64,000 nucleotides of DNA from Legionella anisa (GTDB lineage: Bacteria > Pseudomonadota > Gammaproteobacteria > Legionellales > Legionellaceae), in assembly GCF_001467525.1 (NCBI RefSeq), contig NZ_LNXS01000054.1, positions 334,632 to 398,631 of the forward strand, written 5' to 3'. The first letter of the stretch is position 1, and each line of letters starts with the position of its first letter. This document shows positions 1-8,858 of this stretch, one piece after another. Under the pieces are notes generated by a model that had not been told where the DNA came from, did no database searches, and worked only from the letters and a program-made list of their open reading frames with translations. The position numbers were made by a program, and so were the translations under genes.

Positions 1-750
1 CGTCTTTTTTTTATTTCCATTAATTGTATTGTTATATTATGGGAAGCTTTTCCATTTTTTAAACCGATTCATTCAAACACGTTAAAAATCTTATATGATT
101 GGTCTCCTTTATTATTTTTACCCTTGTTACATAAAGAAACTGAGCTATTGGCATCTGCATTTAATAAAATTTATTACGATGAAAAACTCATACATTTTGA
201 GAAAAAATATTTTGAGTGGGTACTAAATTTTCATCATAACAATCGTGCAAACTCACTATTTCTTTCTGAGTTCTTGCATTTATGTTATCTAAGTTTTTTT
301 ATACTGATTTATGGAGTGCCTTTATTTTTTTATCTTCGCCAAGAATTTATACCATTCTATGAGTGTCAATTTGTTATCTTATTGCTACTTTTTTCATGTT
401 ACATAACCCATAGCATTATTCCAGCTTATGGGCCTCGTAACATTTTTGAGAAAATTAAAGATCATCGTAGTCATGGTTTTTTCTTTCGACTTACTCATAA
501 ATTATTACAAGATGGCTCAACTCCAGGCACTGCATTTCCGAGTGGTCATACAGGCGTATCTTCTGCTGTGTTATTAACAACGTGGCATTTACATACCCCA
601 TTATTTTATTACATCTTACCTTTTGGAATAGGATTGATAATTAGTACAATTTATGGAAGATTTCATTATGTTATTGATATGATATTTGGTTTTTTGTATG
701 CGTTGATTGTTTTTTTTGTAGCAACATCCTTAATGCCCTATTATTCATAA
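1..750 (+). CDS. PAP2/AUR1-like membrane phosphatase or phosphotransferase (5' partial)
   Basis: The frame is open from base 1, so the gene begins left of the window; the first internal ATG is at 124. The protein has several hydrophobic segments and PAP2-superfamily motifs: PSGH at about residues 180-183 of the visible frame, then GRFHYVID with the second histidine and aspartate near 222 and 226. The spacing and the short final motif resemble the PAP2_3 group, which includes the fungal inositol phosphorylceramide synthase Aur1, more than classical PAP2 enzymes. Such enzymes act on lipid phosphates or move head groups at the membrane. The adjacent ceramide-like genes, on the opposite strand, fit a role in lipid head-group chemistry. 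Membership of the superfamily is fairly sure; the substrate is inference. Confidence 0.75.
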   Translation, partial: RLFFISINCIVILWEAFPFFKPIHSNTLKILYDWSPLLFLPLLHKETELLASAFNKIYYDEKLIHFEKKYFEWVLNFHHNNRANSLFLSEFLHLCYLSFFILIYGVPLFFYLRQEFIPFYECQFVILLLLFSCYITHSIIPAYGPRNIFEKIKDHRSHGFFFRLTHKLLQDGSTPGTAFPSGHTGVSSAVLLTTWHLHTPLFYYILPFGIGLIISTIYGRFHYVIDMIFGFLYALIVFFVATSLMPYYS

Positions 751-779
751 CATAGATAAATCAGCGGGAAATTTAAATT

Positions 780-804
780 GTAGTCTGGGCTGCACCCAGG
801 CTAC
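780..804. repeat. Short palindromic repeat (GTAGCCTGGG family, minimal copy)
   Basis: A 25-base near-perfect inverted repeat with arms GTAGTCTGGG and CCCAGGCTAC lies between the convergent ends of the PAP2-like and ligase-fusion genes. It is a shortened member of the family found six more times to the right of 44.7 kb. A hairpin here could act as a bidirectional transcription barrier, but there is no clear U tract. Confidence 0.7.
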
Positions 805-823
805 AAAATATCCATGTATGAAC

Positions 824-3800
824 TCAGACACACTGATCTTCTAAACTCAGCGAGTTGGCTTTGCTATTCGCATCGTGTGCTTTTTTAACTTTATGTTTGA
901 ATAATACATAGTTTCTCAATAGGCTTACAGTTTTATAGAGTTGCTCGTCTGTATGGAAACAATTCATAAATAATCTTACTCTTGCTAAATTTTTTTCTAC
1001 TGCAGGATAAATAATAGGTAAAGCCAAGATGTGATTTTCTTTTAAGTAATGGCTAAGTTGGATTGCTGCTGAGTCTTCGCCAACCACAATAGGAATAATT
1101 GGAGTGTTATTGCTTAATCCTGTTGGGATATTTTGCTCTTTTAATAAAGACAATAACAGCGTATGCCTATCACGCAGCATACTTACTCGTTGAGGCTCTT
1201 TCTTCATTACCTCAATCGCCGCTAATGCAGCGGCAGTATTTGCAGGTGATATGCCTGCTGAATAAACAAAACCAGCTGCGGTATACCTAAGATTTTCAAT
1301 TAATTCATGAGAGCCTGCTAGGTAACCGCCGCAACTTGCAAATGCTTTACTTAGTGTTCCCATCCAAATATCGACATCTTTGGAGTCTAAATTATAATAT
1401 TCACGAATGCCTTTGCCTGTTTCTCCTAATACACCAATAGAATGTGCTTCATCTATCATTAAAAAAGCATGGAATTGCTTTTTAATCGTAATAAGATCGG
1501 GAACATCAGCAATATCTCCATCCATGCTAAAAACCCCTTCCGTGACAATTAATACCTTTCTATATTGATCGCGATATTTTTCAAGAAAATCAATGAGGAA
1601 TTGATGATTATTATGTGGAAAGGCAATACGTTCAGCTCCAGAAAACACAGCAGCTTGAATAATACTATTATGTGCGAGTTCATCATGAATAATAAGATCA
1701 TTTTTGCCAAACAAATGCGTAATAACAGTAATGTTGGTTAAATATCCGGAAGGGAACACGAGACAATCTTCTGTACCGATTAAATCAGCGATTGTTTTTT
1801 CTAATTCTCCATGAAGTGATTTTTCACCTGAAACCAGACGACTGGCAGAAACAGAAGTTCCCAGTTTTTTTACTGCAGCAAGTACCGCCTCAGTAACACT
1901 AGGTTCACCAGATAAGCCTAAGTAATTATAACCCGAATAATTAATATAATGTTCTCTATCGATTATTGTTGTATTGCTGGATATGCCTTCATTAACATTG
2001 AAGTAAATTTTTTTTATATCACTAATAAAATGATTATCTAACTTTGTCTCAGCATTTTGAATCAAACTTCCTAATCCAAATGATACTGGAAAATCCACAA
2101 GCCTAAATGACTCACCATTGACTGATGATTTATTCATGAATACCGGTGCATTTTGAATTTGTTTTAAATCTTTAGCAGGAGTGTTTTCCACCAAAAAAGC
2201 GATGAGTTGATTTAAAGAATATTGTTCAAATAAAGGCAGTAATTCAATCTGTTTTCCTATCTTAGTTTGTAAATCATTGGATAATTCCACTGCTGCAATA
2301 GAATTTATACCTAAAGCAGTAATTGATTTATCATAATCATGTTCGGATAAAACCATATTGAGACGCCGCATTAACCATTCGGTTAACCATCTTTTAACTT
2401 CATTGACTGATAAGGTTAGAGAAAAGCCATCGTTTTGATTTGTGTCTTCTTTTTCCCACAATGCGATATTTTTTAAAGTCTTATCGAGAAATGACTTACG
2501 GGCAAGCCAACGTTGGATTTTTCCACTTGAAGTTTTAGGGAGGGTATAAGGTTTTATTAAAACGATAGAATAGGGCACTAATCCAAATTGATCCAAAAGA
2601 ATGGCTCGAATTTCAGAAAATAATAAGTCAAATTCAACATGATTTAGTGCAATACGTTTGACCTCTTGTACTACAATTAACTCCTGTCTTTCATCCACCT
2701 CTATAGCAAAAGCAGCCGCGCCTTGGGGTTCAAAGACTGCCTGATTCTGAGTAATGGCTTGCTCAATATCTTGAGGATAATAATTTTTACCATGAATAAT
2801 AATTAAATCTTTGATTCGTCCTGTAACGTATAAATTTCCTTGGTGGATGAACCCAAGATCTCCGGTTCTTAAATAGAATAGATCGGGAGTATTAGGTAGC
2901 TGGTTTTCAAAAGTGGCTTTAGAGAGGTCTGTTTTATTCCAATAGCCTTTTGCTATACTTGGTCCACTTGCCCATATTTCACCTATACTACCCTCAGGCA
3001 ATTCATTTAATGTATGAGGTTCAACAATGCGAATACTATGATCCGAGAGGCAATGGCCACAGTTTACTATATTCATAGTAGAATGATTTAAGGACTCCGG
3101 TGCAATGGATATCGTTCCTGATTCAAAATTCGATTTAATTAATTTTAATGAAGTATCTGGTACATTATATTGTTTTGCTGTGAGCATTAAGGTAGCTTCA
3201 GCAAGACCATAACAGGGATAGATTGTTTGTGGCGATAGGCCTGTGATAGCAAATGTATTAATAAATTGCTGAACGGATTCAAATTGAATTGGTTCAGATC
3301 CATTGTATATACAACGCAAAGAGCTTAGATCCAATTGCTTTATTTGAGCAGGAGTAATTTTCTTTACACAGAAATCAAAAGCAAAATTAGGAACACAGGT
3401 GAGTGTAATACGTTCTTGAGAAATAATTTCTAACCAGCGTACGGGCGAATGTAAAAAGTAAGCTGGCGGCATTAAAATAAGCTCAAATCTTTTATATATC
3501 GATGTAAGTACACATCCAATTAAACCCATATCATGATAAGGAGGCAGCCAGGAACACACTTTATCTCGCTCCGTTTCTTTAGATGGGGTAAAGCTGAGTA
3601 TTCCCTTAATATTTGCAACAAGATTTAAATGACTGATGAGTACACCCTTGGGTGTGTTTGTAGATCCAGAGGTATACTGCAAAAAAGCAATTTTGTTTTG
3701 TTCAACAGGAAAGGAGCGGTATTTCTCAACAACTTCTTTATCTATGGAATCAATGTCTATAACCGTATAATCCATAAACTCAGCGGCAAGAGTTTGATTT

Positions 3801-4177
3801 GTAATCACAAATTTCGCTTGTGAATCATCAAGAATAGAAAAGACACGATTTTTATGCTGATTTCTTCTGGGTGGATATACTGGAACAGCGATTACTCCTG
3901 AGTAAAGGCAAGCAAAAAAAGCAACAACGTAATCTAATCCAGGTGGTAACAGAATGACAGCACGCTCATCATAATAAGATTCACGTTGTTGCAATATATA
4001 AGCCAATCGACGAGCTTGTTGGTCAAGTTCTTTATAAGTCAATGTTTCATAGTTTTTTTGTGTTAAAAATTTAATGGCGATACAATCAGGATATTCTTTT
4101 ACATGTCCTTGGAGAGCATCAACGATAGAAATAAAATCTTGCATTGAGTTTTTATCCATTTTATAAACTGCATACAT
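824..4177 (-). CDS. Fatty acyl-AMP ligase / acyl carrier / alpha-oxoamine synthase fusion
   Basis: This 1117-residue protein has three parts. Residues 1 to about 575 are an acyl-AMP ligase (YTSGST at 168-173, YGLAEAT near 323, TGDLG near 438, SGKIQR near 551). Residues 590-665 are a carrier domain with the pantetheine serine at about 626. Residues 730-1085 are a PLP-dependent alpha-oxoamine synthase of the BioF/KBL/serine palmitoyltransferase family, with DEAH at 909-912 and the likely PLP lysine at 944 in GTLSKAF. The expected chemistry is activation of a fatty acid, loading on the carrier, and decarboxylative condensation with an amino acid, giving a 3-keto sphingoid-type base if the amino acid is serine. 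In the carrier motif the usual Asp before Ser is Asn. ATG codons at 4177 and 4159 are both possible starts; neither has a clear ribosome site. Domains are secure; the serine substrate is inferred. Confidence 0.85.
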   Translation of the reverse strand: MYAVYKMDKNSMQDFISIVDALQGHVKEYPDCIAIKFLTQKNYETLTYKELDQQARRLAYILQQRESYYDERAVILLPPGLDYVVAFFACLYSGVIAVPVYPPRRNQHKNRVFSILDDSQAKFVITNQTLAAEFMDYTVIDIDSIDKEVVEKYRSFPVEQNKIAFLQYTSGSTNTPKGVLISHLNLVANIKGILSFTPSKETERDKVCSWLPPYHDMGLIGCVLTSIYKRFELILMPPAYFLHSPVRWLEIISQERITLTCVPNFAFDFCVKKITPAQIKQLDLSSLRCIYNGSEPIQFESVQQFINTFAITGLSPQTIYPCYGLAEATLMLTAKQYNVPDTSLKLIKSNFESGTISIAPESLNHSTMNIVNCGHCLSDHSIRIVEPHTLNELPEGSIGEIWASGPSIAKGYWNKTDLSKATFENQLPNTPDLFYLRTGDLGFIHQGNLYVTGRIKDLIIIHGKNYYPQDIEQAITQNQAVFEPQGAAAFAIEVDERQELIVVQEVKRIALNHVEFDLLFSEIRAILLDQFGLVPYSIVLIKPYTLPKTSSGKIQRWLARKSFLDKTLKNIALWEKEDTNQNDGFSLTLSVNEVKRWLTEWLMRRLNMVLSEHDYDKSITALGINSIAAVELSNDLQTKIGKQIELLPLFEQYSLNQLIAFLVENTPAKDLKQIQNAPVFMNKSSVNGESFRLVDFPVSFGLGSLIQNAETKLDNHFISDIKKIYFNVNEGISSNTTIIDREHYINYSGYNYLGLSGEPSVTEAVLAAVKKLGTSVSASRLVSGEKSLHGELEKTIADLIGTEDCLVFPSGYLTNITVITHLFGKNDLIIHDELAHNSIIQAAVFSGAERIAFPHNNHQFLIDFLEKYRDQYRKVLIVTEGVFSMDGDIADVPDLITIKKQFHAFLMIDEAHSIGVLGETGKGIREYYNLDSKDVDIWMGTLSKAFASCGGYLAGSHELIENLRYTAAGFVYSAGISPANTAAALAAIEVMKKEPQRVSMLRDRHTLLLSLLKEQNIPTGLSNNTPIIPIVVGEDSAAIQLSHYLKENHILALPIIYPAVEKNLARVRLFMNCFHTDEQLYKTVSLLRNYVLFKHKVKKAHDANSKANSLSLEDQCV

Positions 4178-4523
4178 CTAGTATATTTTTGCTTGGTTGA
4201 TAAATACTAGTTCCTACTTTATCTCATTCGAACACGGTTACAATTCAAATCTACTCAAAAAAGCAGGTTTTAATTTGAGTGATATTCCTTTATAAGTCAT
4301 TTTATTCGTTCCTTGATAATGTGTTTACGCCTATGATAAGTTGAATGGGATCTAAAAGTAAATATTTGTTAAAATAGCTGTTTTTTCCTAAGTGGAACTA
4401 TAACGGCGTAAAGCAAGAACAGCATTTAGCCTCCAAAAGCAAAGGATGGGCATAAGGCATATTCAATTGAATATGGATAAGATTTGTTTGTTAGGAGCCT
4501 TTTCTATGAGATTTAGAGTAAGG
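4178..4523. promoter_or_regulatory. 346-bp gap between ligase fusion and ACP genes
   Basis: AT-rich non-coding stretch upstream of the ligase fusion and downstream of the ACP gene, both on the minus strand. I see no convincing gene in it. It should hold the promoter of the fusion gene unless the two are cotranscribed. It contains the 18-base palindrome listed separately. No consensus promoter could be assigned with confidence. Confidence 0.35.
4458..4475. repeat. Perfect 18-bp palindrome, possible operator
   Basis: CATATTCAATTGAATATG reads the same on both strands. It lies about 280 bases upstream of the ligase fusion and just past the end of the ACP gene. A dimeric regulator could bind it, or it could be a chance AT-rich palindrome; no second copy was noticed near the pathway genes. 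Confidence 0.4.
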
Positions 4524-4781
4524 TCACACAGCACTGTTCTCAGTGGCTTGTTGCACTAAAGTATCAATGCACGCAATAATATCATAAACGGTTTTAGCTT
4601 CTTTTACTTTATCTGCAATATCGAGGTTAAACTCCTCTTCTAAAGTAAATACTAAATTAACCAAATCCAGAGAGTCATCACAAATCTCATTTATGGGTTG
4701 AGTGATCTGTATATTTTCAGGTGAAAGCGTAAGAACCTTTGCTATAACTTGTAAAACACGTTTTTGAACTTGCTGACTCAT
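4524..4781 (-). CDS. Acyl carrier protein
   Basis: 85 residues with the canonical carrier motif DDSLDLVNL; the pantetheine-bearing serine is at about residue 37. Size and the acidic helix that follows match type II acyl carrier proteins. The start is supported by AAGGA about six bases upstream. Bacterial sphingolipid loci commonly carry a dedicated ACP that hands the acyl chain to serine palmitoyltransferase or to the ceramide synthase. Its place between the ligase fusion and the GNAT-like gene fits this. Since the fusion already has its own carrier domain, this free ACP may serve the second acylation step, which is inference. Confidence 0.88.
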   Translation of the reverse strand: MSQQVQKRVLQVIAKVLTLSPENIQITQPINEICDDSLDLVNLVFTLEEEFNLDIADKVKEAKTVYDIIACIDTLVQQATENSAV

Positions 4782-5021
4782 AAAAATCCTTATTTAGATA
4801 ATCAAATTTAAATCGTATTAACGAATCTGAGTCGCATAATGCGCTTCAAAAACTTAGATTCTATGTGAACAATTTTAAATTGAAACTTAGCAATACTTAT
4901 TAAGGAGATCTTACAACTTCTGCTTTTTTATGCAAGTAACAGGTTGCATAAAATAAGTAAAGACCGCATACTCAAATCCTGCATTTAAATGAAAGTGACA
5001 ACGTTTTAAAATGGAGATTTT
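4782..5021. promoter_or_regulatory. Divergent intergenic region, ACP / GNAT-like gene
   Basis: 240 bases between divergent starts, so promoters for both directions should lie here. A weak candidate for the rightward gene is TTGCAT at 4944-4949 with CATACT at 4967-4972, separated by 17 bases; both boxes match consensus poorly. GGAG precedes the rightward ATG at 5022. Confidence 0.3.
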
Positions 5022-6161
5022 ATGTCAATTGATGTGGTTTTATGCGAAAAATCGAAACACTTTAATGATTTTTTACACGTTCCATTTCAATTACATAAAT
5101 ACAACGAGAACTGGGTTCCACCATTACACCATACTATAAAACGTATTCTAGATAAAAAAAATCCATTTTATAAAGAGGCGGAAATCAACCATTGGGTTGC
5201 ATACCATGGAAATAAAGCTGTGGGTAGAATATCGGCTATTATTAATAAATTGCATCACAAAATACATGATGAAAAAATTGCTTTTTGGGGTTTTTTTGAA
5301 TGTAAAAACTCGAATGAAGTGGCGAGTGCTCTTTTTAAGCATGCAGAACGATGGGTTGTTGAACAGGGCATGCAGGGTATGCGTGGACCAATGAATCCTT
5401 CAATAAATTATGAATGTGGGTTACAAATTTCTGCTTTTGATACGAAACCCTATATTATGATGCCTCAAAATCCTGAGTACTATATAAATTTAGTAGAACA
5501 AGAAGGGTATAAAAAAGTAAAGGATCTTCAGGCATGGACTGTGGGTATGGATGAGATTGCATTTGATCCTAAAAAAATACAGATCATTAAAAAAATATGT
5601 GAGAAATATCGTATTACAATCAGAACAATCAATATGAAGGATTTTAAAAATGAAATCAAATTGATTGTTAAAATTTATAATGATGCCTGGGCAAAAAACT
5701 GGGGTTACTTACCTCTAGATGTCGAAGAATTTTATTATTTAGCTTCAGAGTTAAAATCTTCAATTTTACCTAATTTAATATTTATTGCTGAGGTAGAAGG
5801 GGAACCATGTGGATTTTCAGTGGGACTTCCAGATCTGAATCAATTATTAATTCATGCAAGAAATGGTAAATTATTTCCTTTCAATTTCTTAAAGTTACTT
5901 TGGCAATTCAAAGTAAAAAAAACAATTAATCAAGGCCGAGTTCCATTATTGGGTGTACTTCAAAAATATCAGCATCTTCCAATAGGAGGGCTGCTTTATT
6001 ATGAATACTTCCGAAAAATAGATCAGCTCGATTATCAACAAGGAGAGCTTTCATGGATATTGGAGGACAATCATGCCATGCAAGCAGGACTTGAGTTAAT
6101 TAACGCAACACACTATAAAACCTATAGAATTTATGAGAAAAGCTTAGTCAACATCTCCTAA
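5022..6161 (+). CDS. GNAT-superfamily N-acyltransferase, bacterial ceramide synthase-like
   Basis: 379 residues with no signal peptide. The segment RGPMNPS at 121-127, followed by a conserved ECG and an IMMPQNP stretch, is typical of a family of large GNAT-like proteins found beside acyl-CoA or acyl-AMP ligases and serine palmitoyltransferases. The bacterial ceramide synthase described in Caulobacter belongs to the GNAT superfamily, and this protein resembles it in size and context. The expected role is N-acylation of a sphingoid-type amine. GGAG about six bases before the ATG supports the start. The family link is from memory of motifs and neighbourhood, so the exact function is a hypothesis. 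Confidence 0.65.
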   Translation: MSIDVVLCEKSKHFNDFLHVPFQLHKYNENWVPPLHHTIKRILDKKNPFYKEAEINHWVAYHGNKAVGRISAIINKLHHKIHDEKIAFWGFFECKNSNEVASALFKHAERWVVEQGMQGMRGPMNPSINYECGLQISAFDTKPYIMMPQNPEYYINLVEQEGYKKVKDLQAWTVGMDEIAFDPKKIQIIKKICEKYRITIRTINMKDFKNEIKLIVKIYNDAWAKNWGYLPLDVEEFYYLASELKSSILPNLIFIAEVEGEPCGFSVGLPDLNQLLIHARNGKLFPFNFLKLLWQFKVKKTINQGRVPLLGVLQKYQHLPIGGLLYYEYFRKIDQLDYQQGELSWILEDNHAMQAGLELINATHYKTYRIYEKSLVNIS

Positions 6162-6294
6162 AGTTTTTATTACCTTAGAACTATAGTTCTCTCTTGTGAA
6201 GGGAATTTAAATCGTATGATGATATTTTTTTCAGGAGATTGGGAAAAGAAAAAGGAAAAATCTACGTTTTTTAAGCGATTGCTTGGAATAGAGA

Positions 6295-7479
6295 ATGAAA
6301 CAAATATTGCTTGGAATGTCTCGATTGTTATTACATGGGATTTTAGGACGTCGTCCAACAGGAATTGATCGAGTGATTATCTCCTATTTACACTATTATA
6401 AAAAAAACGTGCGGGGAGTATTTCAACTTAAGCTCGCTCATTGGCGATTTAATTTTGTTTTATCGCATGATGCTACGCGCCAGATAATGCAATTGATAGA
6501 TTCCAAATCAAAGTTTTATAGGTTCAAGATAGCATTATTGTTGATTAAATCGATTTTGCGCCAACAAAATAAACAAAATTTAGCGGGAAGTTTTTTGTTG
6601 AATATTGAACCTACTCGATTTGATGGTTATCCTCAAATAAGTAAACAAGCAGGAGTCATGAATCTGTTTATGGTACATGATTTAATTCCTTTGAAATATC
6701 CTGAATATTGTCCCCCCAAAAGACCTAAAAAGTTTTTAGCGATGGTTGATCATGTAGTAACATATGCACATGGCATCTTGACTAACTCGAGATCAACGTT
6801 AGAAGAACTGCATGTTTTTACCTCATCTCAGTATAAACAACTACCCCCGGCCGAGGTTGTATTATTAGGTAGTAATACTTTGTTCCACTCTTCAACCGTG
6901 ATGGCAAAGCAGCCGCTCTCTCAACCTTATTTTGTAATACTGGGAACTATTGAACCTAGAAAAAATCATTTACTGTTGTTCCAGGTGTGGCGTCGTTTGG
7001 CGGAACGAATGAAGGAAAAAACACCGCGATTGGTCATAATTGGTAAAAGGGGTTGGGAGTTAGAAAATATTGTTGACTTTTTAGAGCGATGTGACATTTT
7101 ACGAGAATTAGTTATCGAATGTTTTGTAGATGATAGTGAGTTAGTGAATTATTTAACTCATGCGCAGGCTTTATTATTTCCAACTTTTGCAGAAGGTTAT
7201 GGGCTACCGTTAGCAGAAGCTTTATCTTTAAAAGTACCTGTCATTGCCAGTGACTTACCTGTATTTAAAGAAATTGCTGCTGATATTCCAGAATATATTG
7301 ATCCACTTGATGGATTATCCTGGTTGGCAATGATTGAAGCCTATACTGACAACAATAGCGTACAACGAGTATCTCAGCTCAAAAGATTATCTCATTATAG
7401 CCTTCCTACATGGGCAGATCATTTTACAAAGGTAGATGCTTTTATGGACAGTTTACGAAGGAGAGAACCCTTGACTTAA
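6295..7479 (+). CDS. GT4-family glycosyltransferase
   Basis: 394 residues with a GT-B fold signature. The C-terminal domain has GTIEPRKN at 217-224 and the EX7E motif, E300 to E308, in a segment reading AEGYGLPLAEAL. These are hallmarks of retaining GT4 enzymes using nucleotide sugars. It probably adds a sugar to a lipid or glycan in the cytoplasm. It follows the GNAT-like gene on the same strand and overlaps the end of the next, convergent GT4 gene by 27 bases. Acceptor and donor cannot be read from sequence; the lipid-locus context makes a glycolipid acceptor plausible. Confidence 0.85.
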   Translation: MKQILLGMSRLLLHGILGRRPTGIDRVIISYLHYYKKNVRGVFQLKLAHWRFNFVLSHDATRQIMQLIDSKSKFYRFKIALLLIKSILRQQNKQNLAGSFLLNIEPTRFDGYPQISKQAGVMNLFMVHDLIPLKYPEYCPPKRPKKFLAMVDHVVTYAHGILTNSRSTLEELHVFTSSQYKQLPPAEVVLLGSNTLFHSSTVMAKQPLSQPYFVILGTIEPRKNHLLLFQVWRRLAERMKEKTPRLVIIGKRGWELENIVDFLERCDILRELVIECFVDDSELVNYLTHAQALLFPTFAEGYGLPLAEALSLKVPVIASDLPVFKEIAADIPEYIDPLDGLSWLAMIEAYTDNNSVQRVSQLKRLSHYSLPTWADHFTKVDAFMDSLRRREPLT

Positions 7480-8595
7480 TTTTTCATTATAATATTCCAA
7501 GGTTTCTTTTGCTAAATTTTTCCATGAGTAACGCTGTACGCTTATTTTAGCCTGTTCAATTAATCTCCGACGCAAAACCGGATCGTCGATAAGTCGTTTT
7601 ATGGCCTGTGCTAATGCATTACTGTCTTTGGGTGGAACGAGCAACGCTTCATGATTATCACGCACAACACTCATATAACCTTCAATCTTTGTAGTAACAA
7701 TGGGGATGCCTGCTGCCATTGCTTCAATTAGAACAATACCAAAACTTTCATTACCAATTGATGGGGCGCAAAAAATATCTGCTGTTTGATAAAGGGCTAC
7801 TAACTCTTCATCACTTACTGTCCCTAAATAGAGAATGTCTTGTAGATCAAAATGATTCAACTCAGTGGGAACAGAAGCTCCTGTCCATCTTGTTCCAGTT
7901 ACTATCAGTCGTAGTTTAGGGTAAGTTACTTTTAAAAGTTGATAAGCTTCCAATAAATAGCGCAAGCCTTTTCGTTTGTACTGCGCATGGCCAACAAATA
8001 ATAAATTAATATAGTCCGAATCATCTAACTGGGGAATGGATGGGACCGGTGAAGAAAACTTATCTAAGTTAACTCCATTAGGAATAATTTTATAATCATA
8101 AGGAAAATATTGTTCGATATATTTTGTTGCCGGTTGGGAAACGGTGATTCGCCCATGTAGCCGGTTTAACCATGTGTTTAATACAGGACGAAACATTCGA
8201 TAAAGCGGTTGCCCTTCTTCATAATATGTATGAAAAGTAGCAAATAAGGGAGTTTTTTTGTGGAACAATGCAGAGATACACAACGGTGGTATTAAAGGTT
8301 CTTGGATATGGACTATATCAAAGTTCTCGGAGTTTAAAATTTTATATAAACGAGAGATTGCTTTGGGACTGAGTAAGATATGTGGGGGGATGTGTTTTCC
8401 TGTTTTCGCTGCCGAAGGAAAAGAAGCAATCTGAATAAAATTGGGTATACGTGAGGTTATTGATGGTTTCGAAGATGGTCCGATAATATAAACCGAGTTT
8501 CCTTGATTTGTTAACTCATACGCTAGGTCGCAGACATGATTTTTAACACCGCTAGGGGTAGCGTAGTCACAAGTTGATACAAAGGCTATTCTCAT
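7453..8595 (-). CDS. GT4-family glycosyltransferase, PimA-like
   Basis: 380 residues. The N terminus MRIAFVSTCDYATPSGVKNH is typical of GT4 enzymes related to phosphatidylinositol mannosyltransferase and monoglucosyl-diacylglycerol synthase. FHTYYEEGQPLYR lies near 121, and the EX7E motif spans E283 to E291. Members of this subgroup often glycosylate a lipid at the inner face of the cytoplasmic membrane. The gene is convergent with the other GT4 and shares its last 27 bases with it. A lipid acceptor is likely but not shown. Confidence 0.82.
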   Translation of the reverse strand: MRIAFVSTCDYATPSGVKNHVCDLAYELTNQGNSVYIIGPSSKPSITSRIPNFIQIASFPSAAKTGKHIPPHILLSPKAISRLYKILNSENFDIVHIQEPLIPPLCISALFHKKTPLFATFHTYYEEGQPLYRMFRPVLNTWLNRLHGRITVSQPATKYIEQYFPYDYKIIPNGVNLDKFSSPVPSIPQLDDSDYINLLFVGHAQYKRKGLRYLLEAYQLLKVTYPKLRLIVTGTRWTGASVPTELNHFDLQDILYLGTVSDEELVALYQTADIFCAPSIGNESFGIVLIEAMAAGIPIVTTKIEGYMSVVRDNHEALLVPPKDSNALAQAIKRLIDDPVLRRRLIEQAKISVQRYSWKNLAKETLEYYNEKLSQGFSPS

Positions 8596-8820
8596 TTTAG
8601 TCGATTCACATTTTTATAAAATAGACAAAGCTTACTTATTAAAAGTCAATTACTGATTTAACGAAACAATCTAAAAACGGCCCACCACTATTAAGGAACA
8701 GTTCAGATTGAACTCACAGTATCATAACAATGAAAGTTTAAAATAGACTTTAATTCTACTCCTGTCAATGAGATAACTTGCTTATAAGTATTCTGTAAAA
8801 AATGGTTAATTTTCTATAGA

Positions 8821-8844
8821 TTAGGGTCTGTAAACAGACCCTAA
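8821..8844. repeat. 24-bp hairpin, minimal copy of the 15.2-kb element
   Basis: Two 11-base arms, TTAGGGTCTGT and ACAGACCCTAA, are separated by two bases. The arm matches the outer ends of the roughly 145-bp element at 15183-15327, so this looks like an internally deleted copy. It sits just downstream of the Stealth gene on the minus strand and could form a hairpin in its transcript; no U tract follows. Confidence 0.6.
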
Positions 8845-8858
8845 TAAAGAGAAATTCT

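Noticed and set aside
824-4177. Reading the oxoamine synthase domain as an autoinducer synthase (LqsA/CqsA type)
   Set aside because: The fused acyl-AMP ligase and carrier, and the ACP and GNAT-like neighbours, fit lipid synthesis better; no two-component quorum genes are nearby. Not fully excluded.
6216-6368. 50-residue frame just before the first GT4 gene
   Set aside because: It overlaps the GT4 start in another frame and has no convincing ribosome site at proper spacing or homology.
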